Shown here: positions 30,610-39,098 of the stretch, piece by piece
How the letters are laid out: every line of letters starts with the position of its first letter
How positions within the stretch are numbered: the first letter of the stretch is position 1
Notes under the pieces: generated by a model
The model's database searches: none
Told to the model about the DNA's origin: nothing
Seen by the model: only the letters and a program-made list of their open reading frames with translations
Made by a program: the position numbers and the translations under genes
Source: CAZBWE01 sp964495465
GTDB taxonomy: Bacteria; Planctomycetota; Phycisphaerae; Sedimentisphaerales; Anaerobacaceae
DNA: 40,456 nt
Direction of reading: 5' to 3'
Assembly: GCA_964495465.1 (NCBI GenBank)
Contig: CAZBWE010000011.1
Coordinates: 1 to 40,456 of the forward strand

Positions 30610-31836
30610 ATGGCAGCTATTAATGAAAATTTTCTGAAGCTGAAGGCAGGTTACCTTTTTCCGGAAATCTCAAGACGCATCCGCGCCCACAAGGCCAAAA
30701 ATCCGGATGCAAAGATAATCAGCTTGGGCATCGGCGATGTTACCCAGCCGTTGCCGCCGGCTGTAATATCCGCTATGAAAAAAGCGGTTGACGACCAGGC
30801 GAATGGAAACACGCTCCGCGGTTACGGCCCGGAGCAGGGATACGACTTTTTAATTGATGCCATAATCGAAAACGATTACAGGGCACGCGGCGTTGATATA
30901 GAGCCGAAAGAGGTCTTTATCAGCGACGGCTCAAAGTGCGATACCGGCAATATCCAGGAGATATTCGGCGGCGATAACGTCATCGCCATAACCGACCCGA
31001 GCTATCCTGTCTATGTCGATTCCAACGTGATGGCAGGCAGGACGGGCCCGGCCAACGAGATAGGGCAATATGAAAAAATTGTCTATATGCCCTGCACCGA
31101 TGATAACAATTTCATTCCTGATTTGCCCGATAGAGCGGTGGATATCATTTATTTGTGCTTCCCGAATAATCCCACAGGGGCTGTTGCGACGGCTGAGCAG
31201 CTTAAAGACTGGGTGGAGTTTGCCCGTGTTCATAAATCAATTATTTTCTTCGACGCTGCTTATGAATCTTTTATAACCGATACGAGTATTCCGCACTCAA
31301 TCTTCGAGGTAGAAGGTGCAAAAGAGGTAGCAATAGAGTTTCGCAGTTTCTCCAAGACAGCCGGCTTCACCGGCGTGCGATGCGCATTTACCATCGTTCC
31401 GGGTCAGCTCAAGGCCTTTACAAAAGACGGCAGGATGGTTATGGTCAATCCACTCTGGAACAGGCGCCACAGCACAAAGTTCAACGGCGCCTCCTATATC
31501 TCACAAAGAGGTGCAGCGGCGATATATACGCCCGAAGGAAAAAAGCAGACAAAGAAAATCATCGACCTCTATTTGTCCAATGCGAAACTGATTTGCGATT
31601 CGCTGAGCAAGCTTGGTTACAAGGTCTATGGCGGGCGAAATGCGCCATATATTTGGTTGAAGACCCCGGACGGCGTTGGTTCGTGGGACTTTTTTGACCG
31701 CCTGCTCACAAAGGCCAATGTTGTCAGCACACCTGGTTCAGGTTTTGGACCTTCGGGCGAAGGATATTTGCGGCTTTCCGCCTTCGCAAAACAAGACGAC
31801 GTCGAAGAAGCTATGCAGCGCTTTAGAAAAGTGTAA
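30610..31836 (+). CDS. dapL: LL-diaminopimelate aminotransferase
   Basis: This PLP enzyme of about 408 residues converts tetrahydrodipicolinate and glutamate into LL-diaminopimelate, giving lysine and the peptidoglycan cross-linker in one step. The DapL pattern is clear: FPEISRRIRAHKAKNP, SLGIGDVTQPLPPAVISAM, RGYGPEQGYDFLIDAI, CFPNNPTGA, SFSKTAGFTGVRC with the PLP lysine (K249 from this start), and LWNRRHSTKFNGASY. The start is put at ATG 30610; GTG 30601 would add three residues. DapL is used by plants, chlamydiae and several other bacterial phyla including planctomycetes. A short phrase repeat (GTATCGAG-like) lies just upstream. Confidence 0.95.
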   Translation: MAAINENFLKLKAGYLFPEISRRIRAHKAKNPDAKIISLGIGDVTQPLPPAVISAMKKAVDDQANGNTLRGYGPEQGYDFLIDAIIENDYRARGVDIEPKEVFISDGSKCDTGNIQEIFGGDNVIAITDPSYPVYVDSNVMAGRTGPANEIGQYEKIVYMPCTDDNNFIPDLPDRAVDIIYLCFPNNPTGAVATAEQLKDWVEFARVHKSIIFFDAAYESFITDTSIPHSIFEVEGAKEVAIEFRSFSKTAGFTGVRCAFTIVPGQLKAFTKDGRMVMVNPLWNRRHSTKFNGASYISQRGAAAIYTPEGKKQTKKIIDLYLSNAKLICDSLSKLGYKVYGGRNAPYIWLKTPDGVGSWDFFDRLLTKANVVSTPGSGFGPSGEGYLRLSAFAKQDDVEEAMQRFRKV

Positions 31837-31972
31837 AGTGCAAAGATGAAAATGCAAAATCAAAGCTTAAAACCTAAATTTTTATTCAAACTAACCGATT
31901 TGTACGTCCCTATAAACGCAACTCACCTTTTGACAAGGTATTATGCGCCATAAAACAATAATAAAATCAGCC

Positions 31973-31995
31973 ATCCGGCACTATTTCTGCCGGAT
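31973..31995. terminator. Hairpin after dapL
   Basis: ATCCGGCA and TGCCGGAT pair perfectly around a seven-base loop. A T-rich stretch (TTTGATTTTTG) follows eight bases later. It lies 136 bases behind dapL and may end its transcript, though the T-run is displaced. Confidence 0.4.
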
Positions 31996-32017
31996 TGCAC
32001 TTTGATTTTTGCGTTTA

Positions 32018-32040
32018 CAAACTGACCCTCGGTCAGTTTG
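32018..32040. repeat. CAAACTGACC hairpin upstream of folK
   Basis: CAAACTGACC-CTC-GGTCAGTTTG is a perfect 10-bp hairpin followed by AGATTTTTAAAC. The same string forms the ends of the element at 16061-16236. Either a second terminator-like stem or a collapsed copy of that element. Confidence 0.55.
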
Positions 32041-32106
32041 AGATTTTTAAACTTTGAATTATGGTTTTTAGCTTTTAACTTTAAGTTTTGAATTTTAGGT
32101 ATCCCG

Positions 32107-33210
32107 ATGACAACTGCATACATCGGATTGGGCGGCAACTTAGGTGACAGAAATGCTCATATCAATAGCGCTCTAAAGCTCCTTTCTGATAATGAGAACA
32201 TCGAGCTTGTCCGCACAAGTGATATTATCGAAACTGCTCCGCTTGTCGGGTTAGATCAGCCCAAATACTTAAACGCCGTCGCGGAAGTGAAAACATCCTT
32301 GAGTCCGCAGGGTTTGTTAGAAGAGCTTGTTGAGATTGAAACTTCTCTCGGCAGAGTGCGAAAAGAAAAGTGGTCGTCCCGAATTATTGACCTTGACATT
32401 TTGCTTTTTGGCAGCCAGGTCATAAACGAACCGGCTTTGACCATACCGCATCGGCAGATGCATTTGCGTTCCTTTGTCCTCAAAGGGCTTTGCCGGCTGA
32501 ATAATAATTTGGTTCATCCTGTCCTGAAGGAAACCGTCAGCGTATTGGCGGAGCGTCTGAATGGCCGGGATTTTTTTCTCAATCCTGATGTCCCGCAGTT
32601 AGTTAGCGTTGCTGGGGTTATCGGCGTTGGAAAAACGACTCTCGCTGAGAATCTTTCCGGCCTGTTCGGATGCAAATCTATCCGCGAGGCATACGACAAG
32701 AATCCGTATTTGCCGAAGGTTTACGCCGGCGAGAAAGAGCTGGCTCTGGACTCGCAGGTTTTTTTCCTCAGTAGCCGCGTGGCGCAGTTAAATCCTAAAA
32801 ATTTACCTCCGGGCCGAATTACAATTAGCGACTATATCTTCGAAAAGGAGCTGATTTACGCCCGGTGTCTGCTGAGTGCCGAGCAGATGTCTTTATATGA
32901 AAAAACGTATCGCTCTGTCCGTTCGGAGGTGGCACAGCCGGTATTGGCGATATGTTTAATTGATTCAGCCGAGAATTGCCTGAAGCGTATCCACAAACGC
33001 AATCGCCCCTACGAGCAGAAAATTGAGCTGGGTTTTTTGCAGGACCTTGGCGGTGATTATGACGAGCTTTTTGCTCACTGGAAAACCTGTCCGGTTATTC
33101 GGTTGTTAATGTCCGATTTCGACTGCGAAAACGCCGAAGATTTACAATACCTCGCAAAACAAATAACATCTTATATTGTAGATGCCGCTGTCATTGCGAG
33201 CCCGCCATAG
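32107..33210 (+). CDS. folK: FolK (HPPK) fused to a deoxynucleoside kinase
   Basis: This 367-residue protein joins two enzymes. Residues 1-155 are 6-hydroxymethyl-7,8-dihydropterin pyrophosphokinase of folate synthesis: YIGLGGNLGDR, WSSRIIDLDILLFG, LTIPHRQMHLRSFVL. Residues 165-355 are a deoxynucleoside kinase: P-loop GVIGVGKTT (170-178), REAYDKNPYLPKVY, DSQVFFLSSRVAQL, SDYIFEKELIYARCLL and KRIHKRNRPYE as lid. It links folate synthesis with nucleotide salvage; the biochemical reason is unknown. The last six residues VIASPP and the stop codon are encoded by the CATTGCGAG repeat at 33190-33230. panC follows after 100 bases. Confidence 0.9.
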   Translation: MTTAYIGLGGNLGDRNAHINSALKLLSDNENIELVRTSDIIETAPLVGLDQPKYLNAVAEVKTSLSPQGLLEELVEIETSLGRVRKEKWSSRIIDLDILLFGSQVINEPALTIPHRQMHLRSFVLKGLCRLNNNLVHPVLKETVSVLAERLNGRDFFLNPDVPQLVSVAGVIGVGKTTLAENLSGLFGCKSIREAYDKNPYLPKVYAGEKELALDSQVFFLSSRVAQLNPKNLPPGRITISDYIFEKELIYARCLLSAEQMSLYEKTYRSVRSEVAQPVLAICLIDSAENCLKRIHKRNRPYEQKIELGFLQDLGGDYDELFAHWKTCPVIRLLMSDFDCENAEDLQYLAKQITSYIVDAAVIASPP

Positions 33211-33230
33211 GCGGGCGAAGCAATCTCGGA
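33190..33230. repeat. CATTGCGAG...GCAATCTCG repeat overlapping a gene end
   Basis: GTCATTGCGAG, the hairpin CCCGCC-ata-GGCGGG, then CGAAGCAATCTCGG. The same family is at 840-914 and 27523-27586. It provides the final codons and TAG stop of the folK fusion gene. Confidence 0.8.
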
Positions 33231-33310
33231 CTATAGAGAATTTCAGAAATGGACTATGTGATTTAAAAACTTGTAATCTTGGTGTCTTAGCGACTTAGTT
33301 GCAATAAATA

Positions 33311-34165
33311 ATGAAAGTGGCAAAAACAATTAAAGAAGTCAGGAGCCACGTAAAGGCCGCTCGAAGCAAGGGCGAAAAGATTGGCCTGGTTCCGACAATG
33401 GGTGCGCTGCATATCGGCCATACATCGCTTATCGAAAGGGCGGTTAATGATTGCGATTATGTCGTCGTCAGCATTTTCGTTAATCCTACGCAGTTCGACC
33501 CGAATGAAGATTTTGAAAAATATCCTCGGCCTATAGAAGCGGACCTGAAAATCTGCGAGGAGCACAGTGTTGACCTTGTTTTTAACCCTTTGCCGAAGGA
33601 GATGTATCCGGCTGAGAATTTTACCTGGGTCAATGTGGAAAAACTGACCGAGCCGCTATGTGGTCAATTTCGTCCAGGTCATTTTCGCGGCGTAACCACC
33701 GTCTGTGCCAAGCTCTTCAATATCATCCTGCCTGATGTCGCTTACTTCGGCCAGAAAGACGCTCAGCAGGCGATTGTTATCAAGCGAATGGTCGCCGATT
33801 TGAATATGCCTCTAAAAATTGTTGTATGCCCGACGGTTCGCGAGACGAATGGCTTAGCCGTCAGCAGCAGAAATCAATATCTATCGCAGAGGCAGAGAAA
33901 AGATGCGACTCTAATCTACAAGGCCCTCCAAAAATGCGAAGCGTTAATCAAAGATGGCATAACAGATACTACCAAAATCATCGGTGAAATGCGGAGAGTC
34001 CTTCAGCAGGAGCCATCGATAGAGATTGAATATATCAGTATCGTAAATGCTGAATCACTTCGAGACCTCGAACAGCCGAAAGGCCGTGTTCTCGCCGCCA
34101 TCGCCGCAAAAATCGGCTCCACCCGCCTCATCGACAATATTCTCATAGACACCTGTGAGAAATAA
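33311..34165 (+). CDS. panC: Pantothenate synthetase
   Basis: This 284-residue enzyme condenses pantoate and beta-alanine with ATP, giving pantothenate for coenzyme A. The class I nucleotidyltransferase motif is PTMGALHIGH (28-37). Further signatures are VVVSIFVNPTQFDPNEDFEK with YPR, LCGQFRPGHFRGVTTV, YFGQKDAQQ, and GLAVSSRNQYLS. Length is typical. panD follows 67 bases later, so the two pantothenate genes are paired here. Confidence 0.96.
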   Translation: MKVAKTIKEVRSHVKAARSKGEKIGLVPTMGALHIGHTSLIERAVNDCDYVVVSIFVNPTQFDPNEDFEKYPRPIEADLKICEEHSVDLVFNPLPKEMYPAENFTWVNVEKLTEPLCGQFRPGHFRGVTTVCAKLFNIILPDVAYFGQKDAQQAIVIKRMVADLNMPLKIVVCPTVRETNGLAVSSRNQYLSQRQRKDATLIYKALQKCEALIKDGITDTTKIIGEMRRVLQQEPSIEIEYISIVNAESLRDLEQPKGRVLAAIAAKIGSTRLIDNILIDTCEK

Positions 34166-34232
34166 TGTATAATCTGCGGAAAGTGATAAATTAGGCCTTA
34201 TAAAGCAAACTACGAGACGCGAGCGACGAAAT

Positions 34233-34589
34233 ATGTTTGTAAAAATCTTAAAAAGCAAAATACATCGTGCAACGGTTACTGATGCGAAGCTGCACTATCC
34301 CGGAAGTATTGCCATAGATTCGGCCCTGATGGCGGCAGCCGGCATCCTGCCTTACGAGGCGGTCTTAATCGCCGATTTAAATAACGGCAATCGTGTGGAA
34401 ACCTACGCGGTCCCGGCAGAGGCAGATTCAGGCAAGATTGTCATTCTCGGCGCCGCCGCAAAACTTATAAATCCGAAAGACCTCATTATCATTCTCAGCT
34501 TCTGTTACTGCACCACTGAAGAAGCAACAAAATGTAAACCGAAGGTAATTGTCCTCGACGAAAATAACAAGATAAAACCGACAGTTTAG
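34233..34589 (+). CDS. panD: Aspartate 1-decarboxylase
   Basis: This 118-residue proenzyme makes beta-alanine from aspartate for the PanC reaction. It is self-cleaved between G24 and S25 in LHYPGSIAID, producing the pyruvoyl group. RATVTDAKLHY, NGNRVETYAVP and GSGxIxxNGAAA-like GKIVILGAAAKLINPKDLII complete the pattern; here the usual NGAAA is LGAAA. It sits between panC and the second lgt on the same strand. The short spacer upstream has a microrepeat GAGACGCGAGCGACGAA. Confidence 0.95.
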   Translation: MFVKILKSKIHRATVTDAKLHYPGSIAIDSALMAAAGILPYEAVLIADLNNGNRVETYAVPAEADSGKIVILGAAAKLINPKDLIIILSFCYCTTEEATKCKPKVIVLDENNKIKPTV

Positions 34590-34673
34590 GGTAAAGATTT
34601 TATTAAACGATTTTTAATGAGCGATTAAACCTCAACAATCGTAAATCGAAAATCGTAAATTGAAAATCAAGTA

Positions 34674-35669
34674 ATGTATCGCGAACTTTTTGAATTACCT
34701 TTCATTCATTTGACCGTAAAAAGCTATGGCCTGATGATGGTCATTGGTTTTCTTTCCGCAATTTTTATCATAAGGCACCTCAGCAGGGATATTACACCTA
34801 ATCCTCAATACATCACTAATGCCGCCCTATACTCTTTGATAGCGGGCATCTTCGGAGCGCGGGTTTTTTACGTCGTCCATCATTTTGCTGAGTTCCGGGG
34901 TGCGGACTGGGTTTCTGTCTTTGCTATCTGGAGGGGCGGCCTTGAGCTTTTAGGTGGTGTCATCCTGGCAATCGCTGTCATCTTTTTTTACCTATGGTAT
35001 CATAAGCTCCCGATTCGCTATTATCTCGATATCCTCGCTATTGGTCTTATGCTGGCGCTTGCTTTTGGCAGAATCGGCTGCTTTCTCAATGGATGCTGTT
35101 TCGGCAAACCCACAAATCTACCCTGGGCTGTGCGTTTTCCATACAACTCCTTTGCTTACATAAGCCAGATTAATGCAAATCCGCAGAGGAACCGTTACGA
35201 ACCACAATTGGTTTTGCCTCGTCAGGAGTACTATAGATATACCGATGAAGACGGAAAATGGTATCCAAAGCTACTCAAGGATTTAACAGAAGAGCAAAAA
35301 AATGAGGTTACCAAAGGGAAATATAGATGCTTGCCCATCCACCCCACAGAGCTTTACTCATCTGCCAATGGTGCTGTTTTGTGCCTTATACTTTATCTTT
35401 TTTGGAAAAGAGCACAAAAAGCCCTAAAATCGTCAAAATCCGATAAGCTTCTTGTCAAGCCCGGCTCCACCTTCGCCCTGATGTTCATTGTTTACGGCAT
35501 TACCCGATTCTTTATTGAGTTTCTACGGGATGATAATCCCTTTGAGTATGGCTGGTGGGCCGTTTACAAAGGCGGGACAGTTTCTCAGAACCTCGGCCTT
35601 TATATGGTGATTTTCGGCCTGATTTTGATGCTTGTTTTCCAAAGAATAAAAACGCAAAAGCCGAAATAA
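34674..35669 (+). CDS. lgt: Lgt-family prolipoprotein diacylglyceryl transferase (divergent copy 2)
   Basis: This 331-residue membrane protein has the Lgt frame (KSYGLMMVIGFL, GARVFYVVHH, GRIGCFLNGCCFG at 132-144, HPTELYSSANG, FIEFLRDDNP) but differs from copy 1 at 4037-4885. The essential histidine of the HGG block is replaced by Leu (IWRGGLELLGG, L93), GRIGNFLNG is GRIGCFLNGCC, and about 70 residues are inserted between PWAVRFP and HPTELY. The GRIGCFLNGCC(F/Y)GKPT type occurs in PVC-group bacteria. It may be the main enzyme of this lineage or a paralogue with another lipid or substrate; sequence alone cannot decide. Confidence 0.87.
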   Translation: MYRELFELPFIHLTVKSYGLMMVIGFLSAIFIIRHLSRDITPNPQYITNAALYSLIAGIFGARVFYVVHHFAEFRGADWVSVFAIWRGGLELLGGVILAIAVIFFYLWYHKLPIRYYLDILAIGLMLALAFGRIGCFLNGCCFGKPTNLPWAVRFPYNSFAYISQINANPQRNRYEPQLVLPRQEYYRYTDEDGKWYPKLLKDLTEEQKNEVTKGKYRCLPIHPTELYSSANGAVLCLILYLFWKRAQKALKSSKSDKLLVKPGSTFALMFIVYGITRFFIEFLRDDNPFEYGWWAVYKGGTVSQNLGLYMVIFGLILMLVFQRIKTQKPK

Positions 35670-35715
35670 CATCCTGGATGACTATTGCCGTTTCTAAAAA
35701 GTAATTGTTACTTTT

Positions 35716-35782
35716 GTCATTCCTGCGAAAGCAGGAATCTATGCACTTTTGAGTTTGGATTCCGGCTCAAGGCCGGAATGAC
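35716..35782. repeat. REP-like palindromic repeat GTCATTCC...GGAATGAC, copy 2
   Basis: The 67-bp unit begins GTCATTCCTGCGAAAGCAGG and ends GATTCCGGCTCAAGGCCGGA then ATGAC, so it has inverted GTCATTCC ends and two internal hairpins. It has the same plan as 16091-16160. It separates lgt-2 from the rhomboid gene. Confidence 0.85.
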
Positions 35783-35827
35783 ACTAATTAATTAGAAACG
35801 GCACTATATACTATATACGAGTTAATA

Positions 35828-36682
35828 ATGGGCCTTTACGACAGAGATTACACGCGGGCGGACTACAACTCCAAGTTCCACTACGCACCACAAATGCGTA
35901 TGGGATTTCCAAAGATTACACCGGTGGTTAAGTGGCTGCTCATTATCAATGTAGCGGTGTATCTTGTCTCGATTATCATACCGCCATTCGGTCGCTTTGC
36001 TTATCGATGGTTTCCGCTCGATGCGACTTCTGTGCCTCGAGTTTTACAATTGTGGAGGTTGGTAACCTATCAGTTTCTGCACGACCCGAATTTCATTTGG
36101 CATATCTTTTTTAATATGCTCGGATTGTTTTTCTTAGGCCCGACCCTTGAACGATACTGGGGAAGCAGAAGGTTTCTGCCTTTTTATCTCGGCTGTGGTG
36201 TTGCAGGTGCCTTGTTTTATATGCTGCTTGTCCTGGTGGGATTTTTGCCTGCTGGTGAAATGGTAGGTGCATCCGGGGCGATACTTGGTATGTTGGCCGC
36301 CTGTGCAATCCTTTTTCCCCAGTTTGTTGTTATCATCCTGTTTTTTCCTGTGCCGATCAGGGTTGCAGCGGTGGCTTTCACTGCTATTTATATTGTCACC
36401 CTAATCACAAAGGGGGCAAATGCAGGTGGCGATGCTGCACATCTGGCCGGTATGGCCGCAGGGGCCGCCTACGTGTATTCAAAATCCTGGCGAACCAAAT
36501 TCAACTTGAGAGTCCGGACAGGAAGATGGCAAAGGAAAATGGCCAGACAAAGAGAGCTGCAGTTTGAGCTTGACAGAATCTTGCAGAAGGTCCACGAGCA
36601 GGGCATTCACAGTCTCACCGCAAAGGAAAAAAGAATCCTCCAAAAAGCCACTGAAGCAGAACGTATGAAAAACAAATTATAA
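35828..36682 (+). CDS. Rhomboid-family intramembrane serine protease
   Basis: This 284-residue membrane protein has six or so hydrophobic segments and the rhomboid dyad: GASGAILG with S149 and GDAAHLAGMAAG with H205. The L1-loop region WRLVTYQFLHDPNFIWHIFF with NMLGLFFLGPTLE carries the conserved His and Asn. After the last helix a basic tail of about 70 residues (KMARQRELQFELDRILQKVH) extends into the cytoplasm and looks helical. Rhomboids cut transmembrane substrates; the target is unknown. It is the last plus-strand gene before a convergent operon whose terminator lies at its stop codon. Confidence 0.93.
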   Translation: MGLYDRDYTRADYNSKFHYAPQMRMGFPKITPVVKWLLIINVAVYLVSIIIPPFGRFAYRWFPLDATSVPRVLQLWRLVTYQFLHDPNFIWHIFFNMLGLFFLGPTLERYWGSRRFLPFYLGCGVAGALFYMLLVLVGFLPAGEMVGASGAILGMLAACAILFPQFVVIILFFPVPIRVAAVAFTAIYIVTLITKGANAGGDAAHLAGMAAGAAYVYSKSWRTKFNLRVRTGRWQRKMARQRELQFELDRILQKVHEQGIHSLTAKEKRILQKATEAERMKNKL

Positions 36683-36712
36683 AAAAAGGCCTTGCGGGAA
36701 ATCCACAAGGCC
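36681..36712 (-). terminator. Terminator of the ECF-sigma operon
   Basis: On the minus strand GGCCTTG and CAAGGCC pair around an 11-base loop, followed by seven T residues. It lies 33 bases past the end of the GPR-repeat gene and immediately behind the rhomboid stop codon on the other strand. Confidence 0.8.
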
Positions 36713-36744
36713 CTGAAATCATCAATCGTAAATCGTAAATTATG

Positions 36745-37653
36745 TCAGTCCCACTTGAATGTGCCTGAGCCGAGCAGTTCCTTGACCCTGTTTGTTACAC
36801 TTTCGTTCTTGAAATCCACATCCTGCCATTTGGATATTTCTGCCTTACTTTCCTCAAGCTGTTTTTGTAACTCCACAACTCTTTTGAGCAGCCGCTCATA
36901 TTCGATTTGTTTTCTTCTTATTATCAGGTCAAACCTTCTGCCGACAACTTCTTCCATCTGTCCGGTTAGTTCTTTCTTTGTTTTTTCATCTTTTGTGCCT
37001 TTGATTTTCTCAACAAGCTCATCGCGTTTTGTTTTAAGCACCAGGTCTTCTTTAAGAACATTCGCTAATTCCGGGTTTCTCTTTTCTTCATCGAAAATGG
37101 GCCAGTATTTTCTGCTGATAATCTCGAATTTTTCCCAGTATAATTTTGCGTCTTTTTCTTTCAAACCTGCCAGCTCTTTTGCTGTTTGGCTGTAGTTGTT
37201 TTCAAGCCATTGTATAAACTCGTCCTTTCTTTGATTCCTCCAACGCTCTATCCGCTCTCTTATTATCCTGCCAAACTCTTCTCCGCCGTGCATTCCAAGC
37301 TCGAACTGAAACTTGTTCGGGTCTTCTACGCGCAGTTTCTCTAATTCTTCTGCCTTTTTTGGGTCGTTCTCTTTCAAACTGCTCATAATCCGCCCGATTT
37401 CCTCGTCGGTTAGTTCAAACCTTCTTGGCCCACGTCTTGACCTTCTTGCGTCTCTTGGTCCTCTTCGTTCTTCCGGCCCTCTTAGTTCATCCGGTCCTCT
37501 TAGTTCTTCCGGCCCTCTTGGACCTCTTGGCCCTTCTTCAAACCAGATATTGGGTTCCTCCTTATGTTCTCTTTCGGAACCTGTGCAGGGCAAATTGAGT
37601 AATGTTACTATTGCCGTTATTAAAACTACAAAAATTGTGCGACTCGTCTTCAT
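36745..37653 (-). CDS. Periplasmic GPR-repeat/coiled-coil protein of the ECF operon
   Basis: This 302-residue protein has a signal peptide (TIFVVLITAIVTLLNLPCTG, possibly a lipobox LPCT). Residues 38-75 are an imperfect repeat of R-G-P with E/D and L: GPRGPRGPEELRGPDELRGP and so on, from DNA with an 18-base period (37443-37536). From about 80 to the end it is strongly charged and helical (ELEKLRVEDPNKFQFEL, IIRRKQIEYERLLKRVVELQ), i.e. coiled coil, somewhat like periplasmic Spy/CpxP-type proteins. It follows an anti-sigma-like gene by only three bases. A role in envelope stress sensing is inference from position. Confidence 0.7.
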   Translation of the reverse strand: MKTSRTIFVVLITAIVTLLNLPCTGSEREHKEEPNIWFEEGPRGPRGPEELRGPDELRGPEERRGPRDARRSRRGPRRFELTDEEIGRIMSSLKENDPKKAEELEKLRVEDPNKFQFELGMHGGEEFGRIIRERIERWRNQRKDEFIQWLENNYSQTAKELAGLKEKDAKLYWEKFEIISRKYWPIFDEEKRNPELANVLKEDLVLKTKRDELVEKIKGTKDEKTKKELTGQMEEVVGRRFDLIIRRKQIEYERLLKRVVELQKQLEESKAEISKWQDVDFKNESVTNRVKELLGSGTFKWD

Positions 37654-37656
37654 TTT

Positions 37657-38190
37657 TTATCCCTTCCAGAAGTCACTTTCTATTTCTTCCAGTTCCATTT
37701 CTAATTCCGTTACAGCTGTCTGGCCGTTGCTCTCACTTCTACCTAATTGTAAAGAAAGCATTTCGCCTTCGATTTGCTCGATTTTAGCTGTTAATATCGC
37801 CAGGTCCGTGTCATCTGTAACAGCATCTTCGCTGTCCCAGAATGAAGTTGGTATTACCGACGCATATTCGGTTTTTACAGGCCCATAAGGTTCGTCACTT
37901 TTTACAAAGAATTTTATACTTATCGCCGTAAGGATAGTAACTATCGCCGCCACGGCAGCCACCTCATAGACCGTTTTTCTGAATCCGTATGCACCTGTCC
38001 GTTTTTGCAGAAGGTCTTTGGCGATTTCGTATTTTATCTCATCTATAACTTCACTGCTTGGCTGGGGCGCAGGGTTCTCGCGGAGGATTTGCTCGCCTTT
38101 GCGGATATCCTCGACAGCTTTTTCTGCTTCACTGCTGCCAACGAATTTCTCGAACAGCTCTTTCAGATTTTTCTCATCTTGACCGTTCAT
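37657..38190 (-). CDS. Putative anti-sigma factor
   Basis: This 177-residue protein has one central membrane helix (VYEVAAVAAIVTILTAISIKFF). The N-terminal 90 residues are cytoplasmic and helical, and the C-terminal part is acidic (DSEDAVTDDTDLAILTAKIE). No zinc-binding HxxxCxxC motif is visible, so it is not a ZAS-type anti-sigma, but a single-pass protein encoded 38 bases after an ECF sigma gene usually controls that sigma. Binding to the sigma is inferred from position. Confidence 0.65.
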   Translation of the reverse strand: MNGQDEKNLKELFEKFVGSSEAEKAVEDIRKGEQILRENPAPQPSSEVIDEIKYEIAKDLLQKRTGAYGFRKTVYEVAAVAAIVTILTAISIKFFVKSDEPYGPVKTEYASVIPTSFWDSEDAVTDDTDLAILTAKIEQIEGEMLSLQLGRSESNGQTAVTELEMELEEIESDFWKG

Positions 38191-38228
38191 AACTCACTCC
38201 TTTTATCCTGGTATTTTGATTTTCCGCA

Positions 38229-38759
38229 TCACTCCATCATTTCTCGAAGTTTTTTAAGTCCTCGATGCAGCTTTGCCAGCGTAGTTCCTATCGGCTCGGA
38301 CCGCATCGATGCTATTTCTTTGAAGCTGAGTCCTGAATAAAATCGCAACATTATCAATTCTCGTGTATCTTCGTCCATCTTCTTAAGCTGTATTTGTAAC
38401 TTATCAAGCTGCTCCCCCCCGGACTTTTTCGGTTCTGTCAGCTCTGATTCCAGTTCTTTTTGATGTGCCTCGAGCAGTTTTTTCCGTCTTTGCTTGCTCC
38501 TTAAGTAGTCATGAAATATATTGGTTGCTATCCTGAATAGCCAGCTTTCAAAGGAGCCGCCCCTATAGGAACCGATTTTCTCCACTAACTTAACAAATAG
38601 CTCGCTCAGCAAATCGTCGCTTACGCTTGTATTGCCCGTCAGTCTATAAAAATAACCATAGCTCCGGCCTGCATAGGCATCGACTATCTGCGAAAAGCAC
38701 TTGCCGTCGCCTTTCTTGCAGCCGATTATTATCCGGGTTAAGTCGTCTTTTTCTGTCAT
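38229..38759 (-). CDS. ECF-type RNA polymerase sigma factor
   Basis: This 176-residue sigma-70 family protein has region 2 (FSQIVDAYAGRSYGYFYRLT, SDDLLSELFVKLVEKIGSYR, SFESWLFRIATNIFHDYLRS) and region 4 (EDTRELIMLRFYSGLSFKEI, GTTLAKLHRGLKKLREMM), with no region 1 or 3, as in ECF factors. It heads a three-gene unit with an anti-sigma-like protein and a periplasmic coiled-coil protein, a common envelope-stress layout. The start ATG at 38759 is the first Met of the conserved part. I could not identify a promoter with confidence. Confidence 0.93.
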   Translation of the reverse strand: MTEKDDLTRIIIGCKKGDGKCFSQIVDAYAGRSYGYFYRLTGNTSVSDDLLSELFVKLVEKIGSYRGGSFESWLFRIATNIFHDYLRSKQRRKKLLEAHQKELESELTEPKKSGGEQLDKLQIQLKKMDEDTRELIMLRFYSGLSFKEIASMRSEPIGTTLAKLHRGLKKLREMME

Positions 38760-39098
38760 TTTTGAGCTTTTTCACACAAATAAAGACGGTTTGGCGGGTG
38801 CATTTATTGCATAAATCATCGAAAATCACTGCACTTAGACGCTAATCTGCCGCGTCGTTTTTTCGTATTTAATCCCGTAATTTACCGCAGAATTTGTTGG
38901 TTTGCAATACGAAATTCGATATACACCGGCTGACCCGATGTTTTTAAGGGCTTCGATACTTGACTCTCATCACTCGCTTGCCCCGCACCCAATATATTTC
39001 TGCTGTGATTTGCCTTTATCTTTCAGTATAATAAGCAAAAATAGCTGGTTGGTTGGTAAACGGAAATAATTGTCAAATGTAAATAAGGAGTCTGGATT
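38760..39098. other. Divergent spacer between the ECF operon and the xylanase gene
   Basis: No gene is visible. For the xylanase a TATAAT-like CAGTATAATAAG lies near 39025-39036 without a good -35 box, and AAGGAG (39085-39090) precedes its start codon by eight bases. Nothing else is recognisable. Confidence 0.5.
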
